A stretch of 5,949 nucleotides of DNA from Deltaproteobacteria bacterium. Its GTDB lineage: Bacteria > Desulfobacterota > Syntrophia > Syntrophales > UBA5619. A program made the position numbers and the translations under genes. The notes beneath the pieces are model-generated. The model had not been told where the DNA came from. It did no database searches and saw only the letters and a list, made by a program, of their open reading frames with translations. Position 1 is the first letter of the stretch. Every line of letters starts with the position of its first letter. Where the stretch lies: assembly GCA_026388345.1 (NCBI GenBank), contig JAPLJY010000222.1, positions 1 to 5,949 of the forward strand, written 5' to 3'. This document shows positions 1 to 5,949 of the stretch, in pieces.

Positions 1-1
1 C

Positions 2-652
2 AAGGTAACCCTGGGAGAACAGTCCCAGGTGAAGGAGTTCTTGCCCCCCTATCGGCCGATCGGTCCCTTGAGCCTGACCCACCCGGTTTCCCACGGTCCG
101 CAGATCCGACCGGACCAGGGCGCCCCGATGGATGCCATGCGGGCACAGACATTTCTTGCGGTTCCCAAGGTCATCGAAGAGGCGACGGCGGATTTCAACC
201 GCATCTTCGGACGCAACTACGACCCGTTCGTGGAGCAGTATAAACTGGCGGATGCGGAGATCGCGTTCTTCATTCAGGGCGCCCATGCCAACACCGCCAG
301 GACGGCAGTGGATCGTCTCCGCAAACAGGGAGTGAAGGCCGGTATGGCGCGGCTGCGCTGGGTGCGCCCGTGGCCGACTCATCAGCTTGCCACGGCGCTG
401 GGTCATGTCAAGGCCATCGGCGTGGTTGAGACCAGCACCTCCTACGGAGGGGCCATGAGGGGCGGCAACCTGATTCACGAGCTTCGCGCAAGCCTTTATG
501 ACCTGGATGACCGGCCTCTGGTCACATCCTTCATGGGCGGCCTCGGCGGCGAGACCATCTGGCCCGCCGATTTCGATTACATGGCGAAGGTCCTCACGCA
601 GGCGGTAAATGAGAAGAAGGTCCGGAATTACGTCCAGTGGCTTGGGATGTAA
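2..652 (+). CDS. porA: Pyruvate (2-oxoacid):ferredoxin oxidoreductase, alpha subunit, C-terminal part
   Basis: This is the alpha subunit of a multi-subunit 2-oxoacid:ferredoxin oxidoreductase, which with the beta subunit oxidatively decarboxylates pyruvate (or a related 2-oxoacid) to the acyl-CoA and passes electrons to ferredoxin; the reverse reaction is pyruvate synthase. The frame is open to the left edge, and residues before the GTG at 29 (VTLGEQSQ) fit the family, so the gene is 5'-truncated and 29 is not its start. About 216 residues are visible of a subunit usually near 380-400. Seen are the FLPPY segment that ends the first domain, a domain with a GAHANTARTAVDRLRKQG motif followed by ARLRWVRPWP, and the C-terminal ETSTSYGGAMRGG and FMGGLGGETIW blocks. 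The porB gene starts 38 bases downstream, so the two form an operon; gamma and delta subunits are probably upstream, outside the window. Substrate is inferred: 2-oxoisovalerate or phenylglyoxylate enzymes share this architecture. Confidence 0.88.
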   Translation, partial: KVTLGEQSQVKEFLPPYRPIGPLSLTHPVSHGPQIRPDQGAPMDAMRAQTFLAVPKVIEEATADFNRIFGRNYDPFVEQYKLADAEIAFFIQGAHANTARTAVDRLRKQGVKAGMARLRWVRPWPTHQLATALGHVKAIGVVETSTSYGGAMRGGNLIHELRASLYDLDDRPLVTSFMGGLGGETIWPADFDYMAKVLTQAVNEKKVRNYVQWLGM

Positions 653-681
653 GCAGAATGGCACCCCATTACAATATTTAA

Positions 682-1671
<990 letters not shown>

Positions 1672-1721
1672 GCCTGATTTGCTCGGGAGTGAAAAAAGTC
1701 GATACTCTCGTAAAAGTTCAA

Positions 1722-1755
1722 CATTACCCTCCCCCTGCGACGGGGGAGGGTAATG
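1722..1755. repeat. Perfect 14-bp inverted repeat downstream of porB
   Basis: Left arm 1722-1735 (CATTACCCTCCCCC) and right arm 1742-1755 are exact reverse complements around the 6-base loop TGCGAC. As RNA this is a very stable hairpin 50 bases after the porB stop, so it could end or protect the por transcript. No T-run follows on either strand, so a classical intrinsic terminator is not supported. Its compact G/C-rich palindromic form also resembles dispersed intergenic repeats (REP-like), which cannot be tested from one copy. Confidence 0.7.
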
Positions 1756-1779
1756 GGGCAATCCTGTTATTGCCCCATT
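1752..1779. repeat. Perfect 11-bp inverted repeat overlapping the preceding hairpin
   Basis: Left arm 1752-1762 (AATGGGGCAAT) and right arm 1769-1779 (ATTGCCCCATT) are exact reverse complements around the loop CCTGTT. Bases 1752-1755 belong both to this stem and to the 3' arm of the hairpin at 1722-1755, so the two full stems cannot form at once in the same RNA. It lies 52 bases before the ATG of the SDR gene. No U-tract follows. A role as terminator, leader structure or repeat remnant is undecided. Confidence 0.65.
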
Positions 1780-1820
1780 GAAAGCGAGATTGTTTGGCTT
1801 AGAAGGGCGGAAGTCTCATT

Positions 1821-1827
1821 GGGGGAG
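1821..1827 (+). promoter_or_regulatory. Ribosome binding site deciding the SDR start
   Basis: GGGGGAG lies four bases before the ATG at 1832. It favours that ATG over the in-frame TTG at 1778, which sits inside a hairpin arm and would add 18 residues ahead of the Rossmann first strand. Confidence 0.6.
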
Positions 1828-1831
1828 CGAC

Positions 1832-2773
1832 ATGAACTTCTTGATCACAGGCGGCGCCGGATCGGTCGGTCGGGACCTGACCGCATCCCTCTTGCTGGAG
1901 GGGCACCGGGTCAAGGTTCTAGACAAGCAGGCCGAAACATCCGCACCCCTTCAGGATCAGAAGCCGGAATGGATAGAGGGCAGGCTCGAAGATGTCCGGC
2001 TTGTTCAGGGAGCGCTCCAGGATGTGGATACCGTCATTCACCTGGCATGGTCTTTTTCCGACGATCCGGTCGAACTTCTGGAAAGTGACCTCAAAGGGCA
2101 CGTCGTATTGCTCGATGCATGCGCAGCCGCGAAGGTGCGCCATCTGTTTTATGCCAGCACCGCCGTCGTTTATGGAAAACCGGTTCACGTGCCCATTACC
2201 GAAGAAGCGCCCTGTCTGGTTGAAGATGCGAGGAAACCTTTTTACGCCATTGCCAAGCTCACGGCGGAAAAACTTGCGTTGACCTATTGGAAAATGAAGG
2301 GATTGCCCGTGACGGTTCTTCGCTTCTGGTGGTCCTACGGGAAGATGATCGGCGGGAGGCACCTCCGTGACATGATCACGCTTGCGCAATCGGGCCTGCC
2401 TTTGCGGGTTCCCGATGGAGCAGGCGGCAGCTTTCTCGATCACGATGACCTGACCCATGCCCTCCAGCTCGCCATTCAAAAAAGGGAGAGTATCGGGCAG
2501 ACGTTTAACCTTGCGACCATTTATCTTGAATGGAAAGATATTGCGCGAATGATCCTGGAGGTTGCCGGTTCAACCTCTTCCCTTGAGGTCATCCCTGCCC
2601 GGGAGTGGAAAGGGGCGCAATTTTTGGCCGATCCCTGGGAGTTATCCACCGCCAAGGCCGAACGGCTTTTTGATTATCGCTCCCTGTTTTCTCCTTCAAC
2701 CGCCCGGCAGAGGCTTGAGAAGGCGATTGCACTGTGTCGGAAGGAAATCAACGACAAATTGTCAGTATCTTAA
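1832..2773 (+). CDS. NAD(P)-dependent epimerase/dehydratase-like protein (extended SDR family)
   Basis: A 313-residue cytoplasmic extended short-chain dehydrogenase/reductase. The Rossmann start is at the N-terminus: NFLITGGAGSVG at residues 2-13 with the GxxGxxG glycines, and an aspartate (D31, in VLDK) at the end of strand 2, which favours NAD over NADP. The catalytic set is present: S109/T110 in YASTAVVYG and the YxxxK pair Y138/K142 in FYAIAK. After it comes LRFWWSYGK where many sugar epimerases have R-x-x-N-x-Y-G-P, so the usual asparagine is missing. The C-terminal substrate domain includes a FLDHDDLTHAL segment like the conserved V-x-V-x-D-D of the family. Length is normal. ATG at 1832 is chosen because of its ribosome binding site and because the Rossmann fold begins there. 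A 23-base gap leads to the Cache gene, so the two are probably co-transcribed. Substrate is unknown; nucleotide-sugar, steroid-like or other carbonyl substrates are all possible. Confidence 0.85.
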   Translation: MNFLITGGAGSVGRDLTASLLLEGHRVKVLDKQAETSAPLQDQKPEWIEGRLEDVRLVQGALQDVDTVIHLAWSFSDDPVELLESDLKGHVVLLDACAAAKVRHLFYASTAVVYGKPVHVPITEEAPCLVEDARKPFYAIAKLTAEKLALTYWKMKGLPVTVLRFWWSYGKMIGGRHLRDMITLAQSGLPLRVPDGAGGSFLDHDDLTHALQLAIQKRESIGQTFNLATIYLEWKDIARMILEVAGSTSSLEVIPAREWKGAQFLADPWELSTAKAERLFDYRSLFSPSTARQRLEKAIALCRKEINDKLSVS

Positions 2774-2796
2774 AATGAATTTCAAAAGGAGGAATC

Positions 2797-3375
2797 ATGC
2801 GACGTGTGATGGGACTGGTGGTGATCGCGGTGGCGGTGCTGGTGGCGAACCTTGCCTGGGCGGCGTCATGCTTTGAGGTCATGGAGGAGGTCCAGACGCG
2901 GATCAGCTGGCAGGTTTGGAACGCCGACGGCTGGGCGGCAAACCCGCTGTTGGTTGAGGCTGTGATCGCACAGAACAAGAAGGGATCGATCCCGGGCATG
3001 GACAATGCGAAGTGGAAGACCGTGCCCGAGAACGATGCCATCGTGCAAGGCTTCATCGAGAACGACGTGGCCAAGTTTCTGAAGGCGGAAATGGCGAATA
3101 CCGACGGGATCTGTACGGGGGCCTTTCTGAATGCGGCCCAGGGCGAGAAGGTAGCCTTCACGGAGAAGACCGGCAGTTACATCCACAAGGGGTCCGCGAA
3201 GTTCGATGCGCCCTTCGCCAGCGGCAAGAGCTGGCAGGGCAAACCGGAGCTGGATGACAGCGGCAAGGTCTACGAGATCCAGATTTCGGTTCCCGTCCTC
3301 TCCGAGGGGAAGCCGATCGGGGTACTGGTGGTCGAGCTCAACGGAACAAGGTTGGAAGCACTCTCCAAGAAATGA
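2797..3375 (+). CDS. Exported single-domain Cache/PDC-type sensor protein
   Basis: A 192-residue protein with an N-terminal signal peptide: two arginines, then a hydrophobic stretch over residues 5-20 and AWA-A at 20-23, fitting signal peptidase I cleavage after residue 22. C25 follows A-A-S, a poor lipobox, so a lipoprotein is less likely. The remainder resembles a Cache/PDC ligand-binding fold: a long helical part with NPLLVEAVIAQN at 49-60 and IVQGFIENDVAKFLKAEM near 82-99, then strands with GAFLNAAQGEKVAFT (108-122), a YEIQISVPVL strand (159-168) and the closing GKPIGVLVVELN hairpin (171-182), a pattern common in chemoreceptors and histidine kinases. No second membrane segment and no kinase, HAMP or methyl-accepting region exists, so it would be a free periplasmic domain. 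C25 and C106 are the only cysteines and could form a disulfide. AAGGAGG at 2786-2792 sets the ATG. The ligand and any partner are unknown; the fold is assigned by pattern, not by search. Confidence 0.75.
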   Translation: MRRVMGLVVIAVAVLVANLAWAASCFEVMEEVQTRISWQVWNADGWAANPLLVEAVIAQNKKGSIPGMDNAKWKTVPENDAIVQGFIENDVAKFLKAEMANTDGICTGAFLNAAQGEKVAFTEKTGSYIHKGSAKFDAPFASGKSWQGKPELDDSGKVYEIQISVPVLSEGKPIGVLVVELNGTRLEALSKK

Positions 3376-3384
3376 ACGGCTTCT

Positions 3385-3415
3385 CGACACCCGGCCCTCT
3401 TAAGGCCGGGCGTCG
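3385..3415 (+). terminator. Hairpin after the Cache gene, probable transcript end
   Basis: Twelve-base arms 3385-3396 and 3404-3415 pair with a single A/C mismatch around the loop CTCTTAA; the inner seven pairs (CCCGGCC/GGCCGGG) are perfect. It begins 10 bases after the Cache stop codon, in the gap between convergent genes, which suits a terminator. No T-run follows, so the call rests on stem strength and position. Confidence 0.5.
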
Positions 3416-3496
3416 GGCATCACACCTCGACGACTCTCTGCTTGATCCATACCGTATGGCTCCAAGAGACCTTTGAATCCGTCCCGCGAGTACATT

Positions 3497-3516
3497 CCCC
3501 GCGACTTGCCGCGGGG
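3497..3516. repeat. Intergenic palindrome, copy 1 (CCGC-CTTGC-GCGG type)
   Basis: CCCCGCG at 3497-3503 pairs perfectly with CGCGGGG at 3510-3516 around ACTTGC. Its 16-base core (3499-3514) matches the core of the palindrome at 3558-3590 at 13 of 16 positions, so the two look like variants of one repeat. It does not overlap any supported gene. Confidence 0.6.
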
Positions 3517-3525
3517 TAAGCGAGC

Positions 3526-3544
3526 AAAAACGAAATCGTTTTTT
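3526..3544. terminator. Weak A/T-rich hairpin with T-run, possible bidirectional terminator
   Basis: AAAAACG (3526-3532) pairs with CGTTTTT (3537-3543) around AAAT. On the plus strand the 3' arm runs into T(6) at 3539-3544; on the minus strand the complement of the A-run gives T(5). The stem holds only two G/C pairs, so it is weak on its own. It lies between the two GC-rich palindromes in the convergent gap and could serve pckG, the Cache gene, or neither. Confidence 0.3.
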
Positions 3545-3557
3545 CCTCTTAAGGATC

Positions 3558-3590
3558 GAAGATTCTCCGCAGCTTGCTGCGGAGATCTTC
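3558..3590. repeat. Intergenic palindrome, copy 2, just downstream of pckG
   Basis: Left arm GAAGATTCTCCGCAGC (3558-3573) and right arm GCTGCGGAGATCTTC (3576-3590) pair throughout except for one unpaired base, giving a long stem with a tight CTTG turn. It lies 25 bases past the pckG stop on the minus strand, so it may end or stabilise the pckG transcript. Relative to copy 1 the stem pair G3503-C3510 is replaced by A3571-T3578, a paired change that keeps the hairpin. Confidence 0.6.
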
Positions 3591-3615
3591 AATTGTTCTC
3601 TTCCCTGTCCAGTTT

Positions 3616-5397
3616 TTATCCCAGACGCCTCATCAGATCGTCCAGTTGCCTCCGGAGTCTTGCCGGGAGGCGGTCGCCGAACTGACCGAAATGCATCTCG
3701 ATGTCGGCCGCCTCGGCCTTCCAGGCGGAGGGATCGACACGGAGGAGTTCCCGAAGGTCGGCGGCGGGGACGGCAAGGCCCGTCAGGTCGAGGTCTCCCT
3801 CTTTGGGTATGAGGCCGATAGGGGTTTCGACGGCCCCGACCTTCCCGTCGATCCGCTCGCACATCCATTTCAGGACGCGGCTGTTGTCGCCGAAGCCGGG
3901 CCAGAGCCACTTTCCTTCCGGGCTTTTGCGGAACCAGTTCACATAGAAAATCCGCGGGGCGTGCTTGCCGAGGCGGTCGCCCATGGCCAGCCAGTGCCCG
4001 AAGTAATCGGCCATGTTGTAGCCGCAGAAGGGCTTCATGGCGAACGGGTCGCGCCGGAGGTTGCCCACGGCGCCGATGTTGGCTGCGGTGGTTTCCGAAG
4101 AGGCCGTGGCGCCCATGAACACGCCGTGGTCCCAGGAATAGGCCTCGTGGACCAGGGGCATGACGCTTGCACGGCGGCCGCCGAAGACGAAGATGTCGAT
4201 CGGAACGCCCTCGGGCTTTTCCCAGTCGGGGCAGATGACAGGGCATTGCCGGGCCGGGGCGGTGAAGCGGGAGTTGGCGTGGGCGGCCGGTTCGCTGCCG
4301 CCGGGGGTCCAGTCCCGGCCCTTCCAGTCTATGGCGTGGCTGGGCGGTGCGCCGTCCATCCCTTCCCACCAGATGTCGCCGTCGTCGGTCAGCGCGCAGT
4401 TGGTGAAGATGGTGTTCTCCTTTATGGTGTTCATTGCGGACGCGTTGGAATCGTATGAGGTGCCGGGGGCAACGCCGAAGAAGCCGTATTCGGGGTTGAT
4501 CGCATAGGGTCGGCCGTCCGGGCCGATCTTGATCCAGGCGATGTCGTCGCCGACGCACTCGCATTTCCACCCGGGGATGGTCGGCGTGAGCATGGCGAGG
4601 TTGGTCTTGCCGCAGGCGGATTGGAAGGCGGCCGCGATATGGTAGCGTTTGCCCGCAGGGTTCGTGAGGCGCAGGATGAGCATGTGTTCGGCCATCCACC
4701 CCTCCCGCTTCGCCATGGCCGAGGCGATGCGGAGCGCCAGGCATTTCTTCCCCAGGAGGGCGTTGCCGCCGTAGCCGCTGCCGTAGGACCAGATGAGGTT
4801 CTCCTCCGGGAAATGGCTGATGTACTTCTGGTCGAGGGGGGCGCAGGGCCAGGAGGTATCTTTCTGCCCCGGTGCGAGCGGCGAGCCGATGGAATGCAGG
4901 CAGGGGATGAACTCGCCGTCGGCGCCGAGCTTCTCGATTACTTTTGTTCCGACGCGGGTCATGATGTGCATGTTGCAGACAACGTAGGGGCTGTCCGTGA
5001 TCTCGATGCCGATCTTGGCGATGGGCGAATCGACGGGGCCCATGGAGAAGGGAATCACATACAGGGTGCGGCCCTTCATGCAGCCCTTATAGAATCCCTT
5101 CATCACCGCTTTGAGCTCTTCGGGGTCGGTCCAGTTATTGGTCGGGCCGGCGTCCTCTTTCCGTGCAGTGCTGATGTAGGTGCGATCTTCGACCCGGGCG
5201 ACGTCGCTCGGATCGGAACAGAAGAGAAAACTGTTCGGACGTCTAACTAGCGGGGTGGCCATGCCGCCGGCCACCATCTGCTTCATCAGGCGATCATACT
5301 CCTCCCGGCTGCCGTCGCACCAATAGACGGCATCAGGCCGGCACATGTCGGCCACTTCCTTTACCCAGCCATTCAGTTTTGCATGTTGTACGGTCAT
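3616..5397 (-). CDS. pckG: Phosphoenolpyruvate carboxykinase (GTP)
   Basis: GTP-dependent PEPCK interconverts oxaloacetate + GTP and phosphoenolpyruvate + GDP + CO2 in the cytoplasm, usually as the first step of gluconeogenesis. The 593-residue chain is near the family's usual 600-620 and runs through both domains. By alignment from memory to the rat enzyme: R68 in VARVE (substrate), Y209 and K218 in [14 protein letters not shown]238 in EHMLI, the P-loop FQSACGKTN at 258-266 with reactive C262, kinase-2 GDD with D284/D285 (K218, H238 and D285 being Mn ligands), R377 in ANSRF, a mobile lid near 432-451, and a guanine pocket F489/W497/F502 in [16 protein letters not shown]. These rule out the ATP-type enzyme. 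The P-loop has Q259 where the family signature FPSACGKTN has proline. The start is supported by AGGAG (complement of 5405-5409), eight bases before the ATG. It is downstream of garR by 96 bases on the same strand and convergent with the Cache gene. Confidence 0.97.
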   Translation of the reverse strand: MTVQHAKLNGWVKEVADMCRPDAVYWCDGSREEYDRLMKQMVAGGMATPLVRRPNSFLFCSDPSDVARVEDRTYISTARKEDAGPTNNWTDPEELKAVMKGFYKGCMKGRTLYVIPFSMGPVDSPIAKIGIEITDSPYVVCNMHIMTRVGTKVIEKLGADGEFIPCLHSIGSPLAPGQKDTSWPCAPLDQKYISHFPEENLIWSYGSGYGGNALLGKKCLALRIASAMAKREGWMAEHMLILRLTNPAGKRYHIAAAFQSACGKTNLAMLTPTIPGWKCECVGDDIAWIKIGPDGRPYAINPEYGFFGVAPGTSYDSNASAMNTIKENTIFTNCALTDDGDIWWEGMDGAPPSHAIDWKGRDWTPGGSEPAAHANSRFTAPARQCPVICPDWEKPEGVPIDIFVFGGRRASVMPLVHEAYSWDHGVFMGATASSETTAANIGAVGNLRRDPFAMKPFCGYNMADYFGHWLAMGDRLGKHAPRIFYVNWFRKSPEGKWLWPGFGDNSRVLKWMCERIDGKVGAVETPIGLIPKEGDLDLTGLAVPAADLRELLRVDPSAWKAEAADIEMHFGQFGDRLPARLRRQLDDLMRRLG

Positions 5398-5427
5398 GAA
5401 TATTCTCCTGTGGTTACGATACGGGGC

Positions 5428-5455
5428 AGGATATCGGAATCAAGCCCCCGTTCAA
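5428..5455 (-). promoter_or_regulatory. Possible sigma-70-type promoter for pckG
   Basis: On the minus strand TTGAAC (complement of 5450-5455) and TATCCT (complement of 5428-5433) are separated by 16 bases; each matches the -35/-10 consensus at four of six positions. A start just downstream would leave a leader of about 25 bases that includes the ribosome binding site. The match is weak and could be chance; otherwise pckG would be read from the garR promoter. Confidence 0.2.
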
Positions 5456-5493
5456 AGGCCTTCAATGGATCTGCCGTTTTAGCCGGCGATCTC

Positions 5494-5949
5494 TTACCGG
5501 TGGAGTTCGATCCCGGCGATCTTTTCATAGAAACGGACCAGGGCGCTGTGGTCGGCGTCCCCCATCCCCTCGTCCCGGAGCGACAGCATCATCGTCATGA
5601 CCTCGTCGGTGAGCGGCGTCGGTGCGGCGACCCCTTTCGCCGTATCCAGCACGTTGGTCAGGTCCTTGATGTGGAGGTTGATCCGGAAGCCGGGTTTGAA
5701 ATTCCGGTCCATCATCATTGGGGCCTTTGCGTTCATCACCGTGCTGCCGGCCAGGCCGCCCCGGATCGCCTGAAAGACAAGATCCGGGTTGACGCCCGCC
5801 TTGGTGGCCAGGACCAGGGCCTCGGAGACGGCGGCGATGTTGGCGGCGACGACAATCTGGTTGGCGAGTTTCGTGACGTTGCCCGCCCCGATCTCCCCGC
5901 AGAGGACGACGGAGGCGCCCATCGCCTTCATGACGGGCAGGAATTCATC
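5494..5949 (-). CDS. garR: 2-hydroxy-3-oxopropionate (tartronate semialdehyde) reductase-like, C-terminal half
   Basis: A member of the 3-hydroxyisobutyrate dehydrogenase family, most like GarR/GlxR, which reduces tartronate semialdehyde to D-glycerate with NAD(P)H in glyoxylate/glycolate or glucarate breakdown. The frame stays open to the right edge, so the N-terminal Rossmann domain is missing and the ATG at 5931 is only an internal methionine; about 151 of the usual 290-300 residues are visible. The catalytic-lysine segment GAGNVTKLANQ is present (lysine is residue 27 from the edge), followed by the helical domain with EALVLATKAGVNPD, AIRGGLAGSTV, MDRNFKPGFRINLHIKDL and, near the end, DADHSALVRFYEK. 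The GGLAGS, FKPGFRI and DHSAL blocks are those I recall for GarR/GlxR and favour it over 3-hydroxyisobutyrate dehydrogenase, but the substrate is an inference. pckG follows 96 bases downstream on the same strand; the product, glycerate, can enter the pool that PEPCK feeds. Confidence 0.85.
   Translation of the reverse strand, partial: DEFLPVMKAMGASVVLCGEIGAGNVTKLANQIVVAANIAAVSEALVLATKAGVNPDLVFQAIRGGLAGSTVMNAKAPMMMDRNFKPGFRINLHIKDLTNVLDTAKGVAAPTPLTDEVMTMMLSLRDEGMGDADHSALVRFYEKIAGIELHR

Noticed and set aside
29..31. GTG at 29 as the true start of the alpha subunit
   Set aside because: The frame is open to the left edge with family-like residues before it, and the visible part lacks the N-terminal domain, so this is an internal valine codon.
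1684..1710. Seven-base imperfect inverted repeat just after porB
   Set aside because: The stem is short with a G-T pair and a 13-base loop, and no T-run follows, so it is not distinguishable from chance.
1778..1831. TTG at 1778 as the start of the SDR gene
   Set aside because: The extra 18 residues lie before the Rossmann first strand, the codon falls inside a hairpin arm without a ribosome binding site, and the ATG at 1832 has one.
3376..3615. CRISPR array or mobile-element remnant in the convergent gap
   Set aside because: Only two diverged palindrome copies exist, without regular spacers. No transposase fragment, terminal inverted repeats or target duplication could be found.
3574..4458. 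Plus-strand open frame of 294 codons opposite pckG (and a further one at 4621-5250)
   Set aside because: Both lie antisense to a full-length PEPCK with intact catalytic motifs. Their low-complexity G/V/A/E-rich translations lack any domain and no ribosome binding site was seen.
3338..4744. Minus-strand 468-codon frame overlapping pckG in another frame
   Set aside because: Its translation is dominated by R, P, H and G, the mark of a shifted GC-rich reading frame, and it overlaps both pckG and the end of the Cache gene.

Overview
The window looks like core-metabolism chromosome from an anaerobic bacterium of moderately high GC. It holds the 3' part of a pyruvate (2-oxoacid):ferredoxin oxidoreductase operon, a GTP-type phosphoenolpyruvate carboxykinase (PEPCK) and a GarR-type reductase. 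The multi-subunit ferredoxin oxidoreductase, GTP-PEPCK and a secreted Cache protein together would suit a syntrophic or sulfate-reducing member of the Desulfobacterota. That placement is inferred from gene content, and no phylogenetic marker is present.

Layout. Plus strand, 2-1671: the C-terminal part of the oxidoreductase alpha subunit (porA, cut by the left edge), then, after 38 bases and a strong ribosome binding site, the complete beta subunit (porB) with its TPP motif and four candidate cluster cysteines. 1672-1831: a non-coding gap with two overlapping perfect hairpins. 1832-3375: a probable two-gene unit of an NAD(P)-binding extended-SDR epimerase/dehydratase-like protein and a small exported Cache/PDC-type protein, 23 bases apart. 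3376-3615: a convergent intergenic region with four hairpins, two of them variants of one palindrome. Minus strand, 5949-3616: the C-terminal half of a tartronate semialdehyde reductase-like enzyme (garR, cut by the right edge), a 96-base gap, then full-length pckG.

Function. PorAB would interconvert pyruvate and acetyl-CoA + CO2 with ferredoxin. PEPCK interconverts oxaloacetate and phosphoenolpyruvate with GTP/GDP. GarR reduces tartronate semialdehyde to glycerate, which can enter the same three-carbon pool. All three therefore sit around the pyruvate/PEP/glycerate node, but they are on two opposing transcription units and no shared regulation is visible. The SDR and Cache proteins have no assignable substrate or ligand.

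I see no CRISPR array, transposase, tRNA, rRNA or defence gene, and no convincing new multi-gene system. The items most worth a second look are the intergenic hairpins and the stand-alone exported Cache protein beside the SDR gene.
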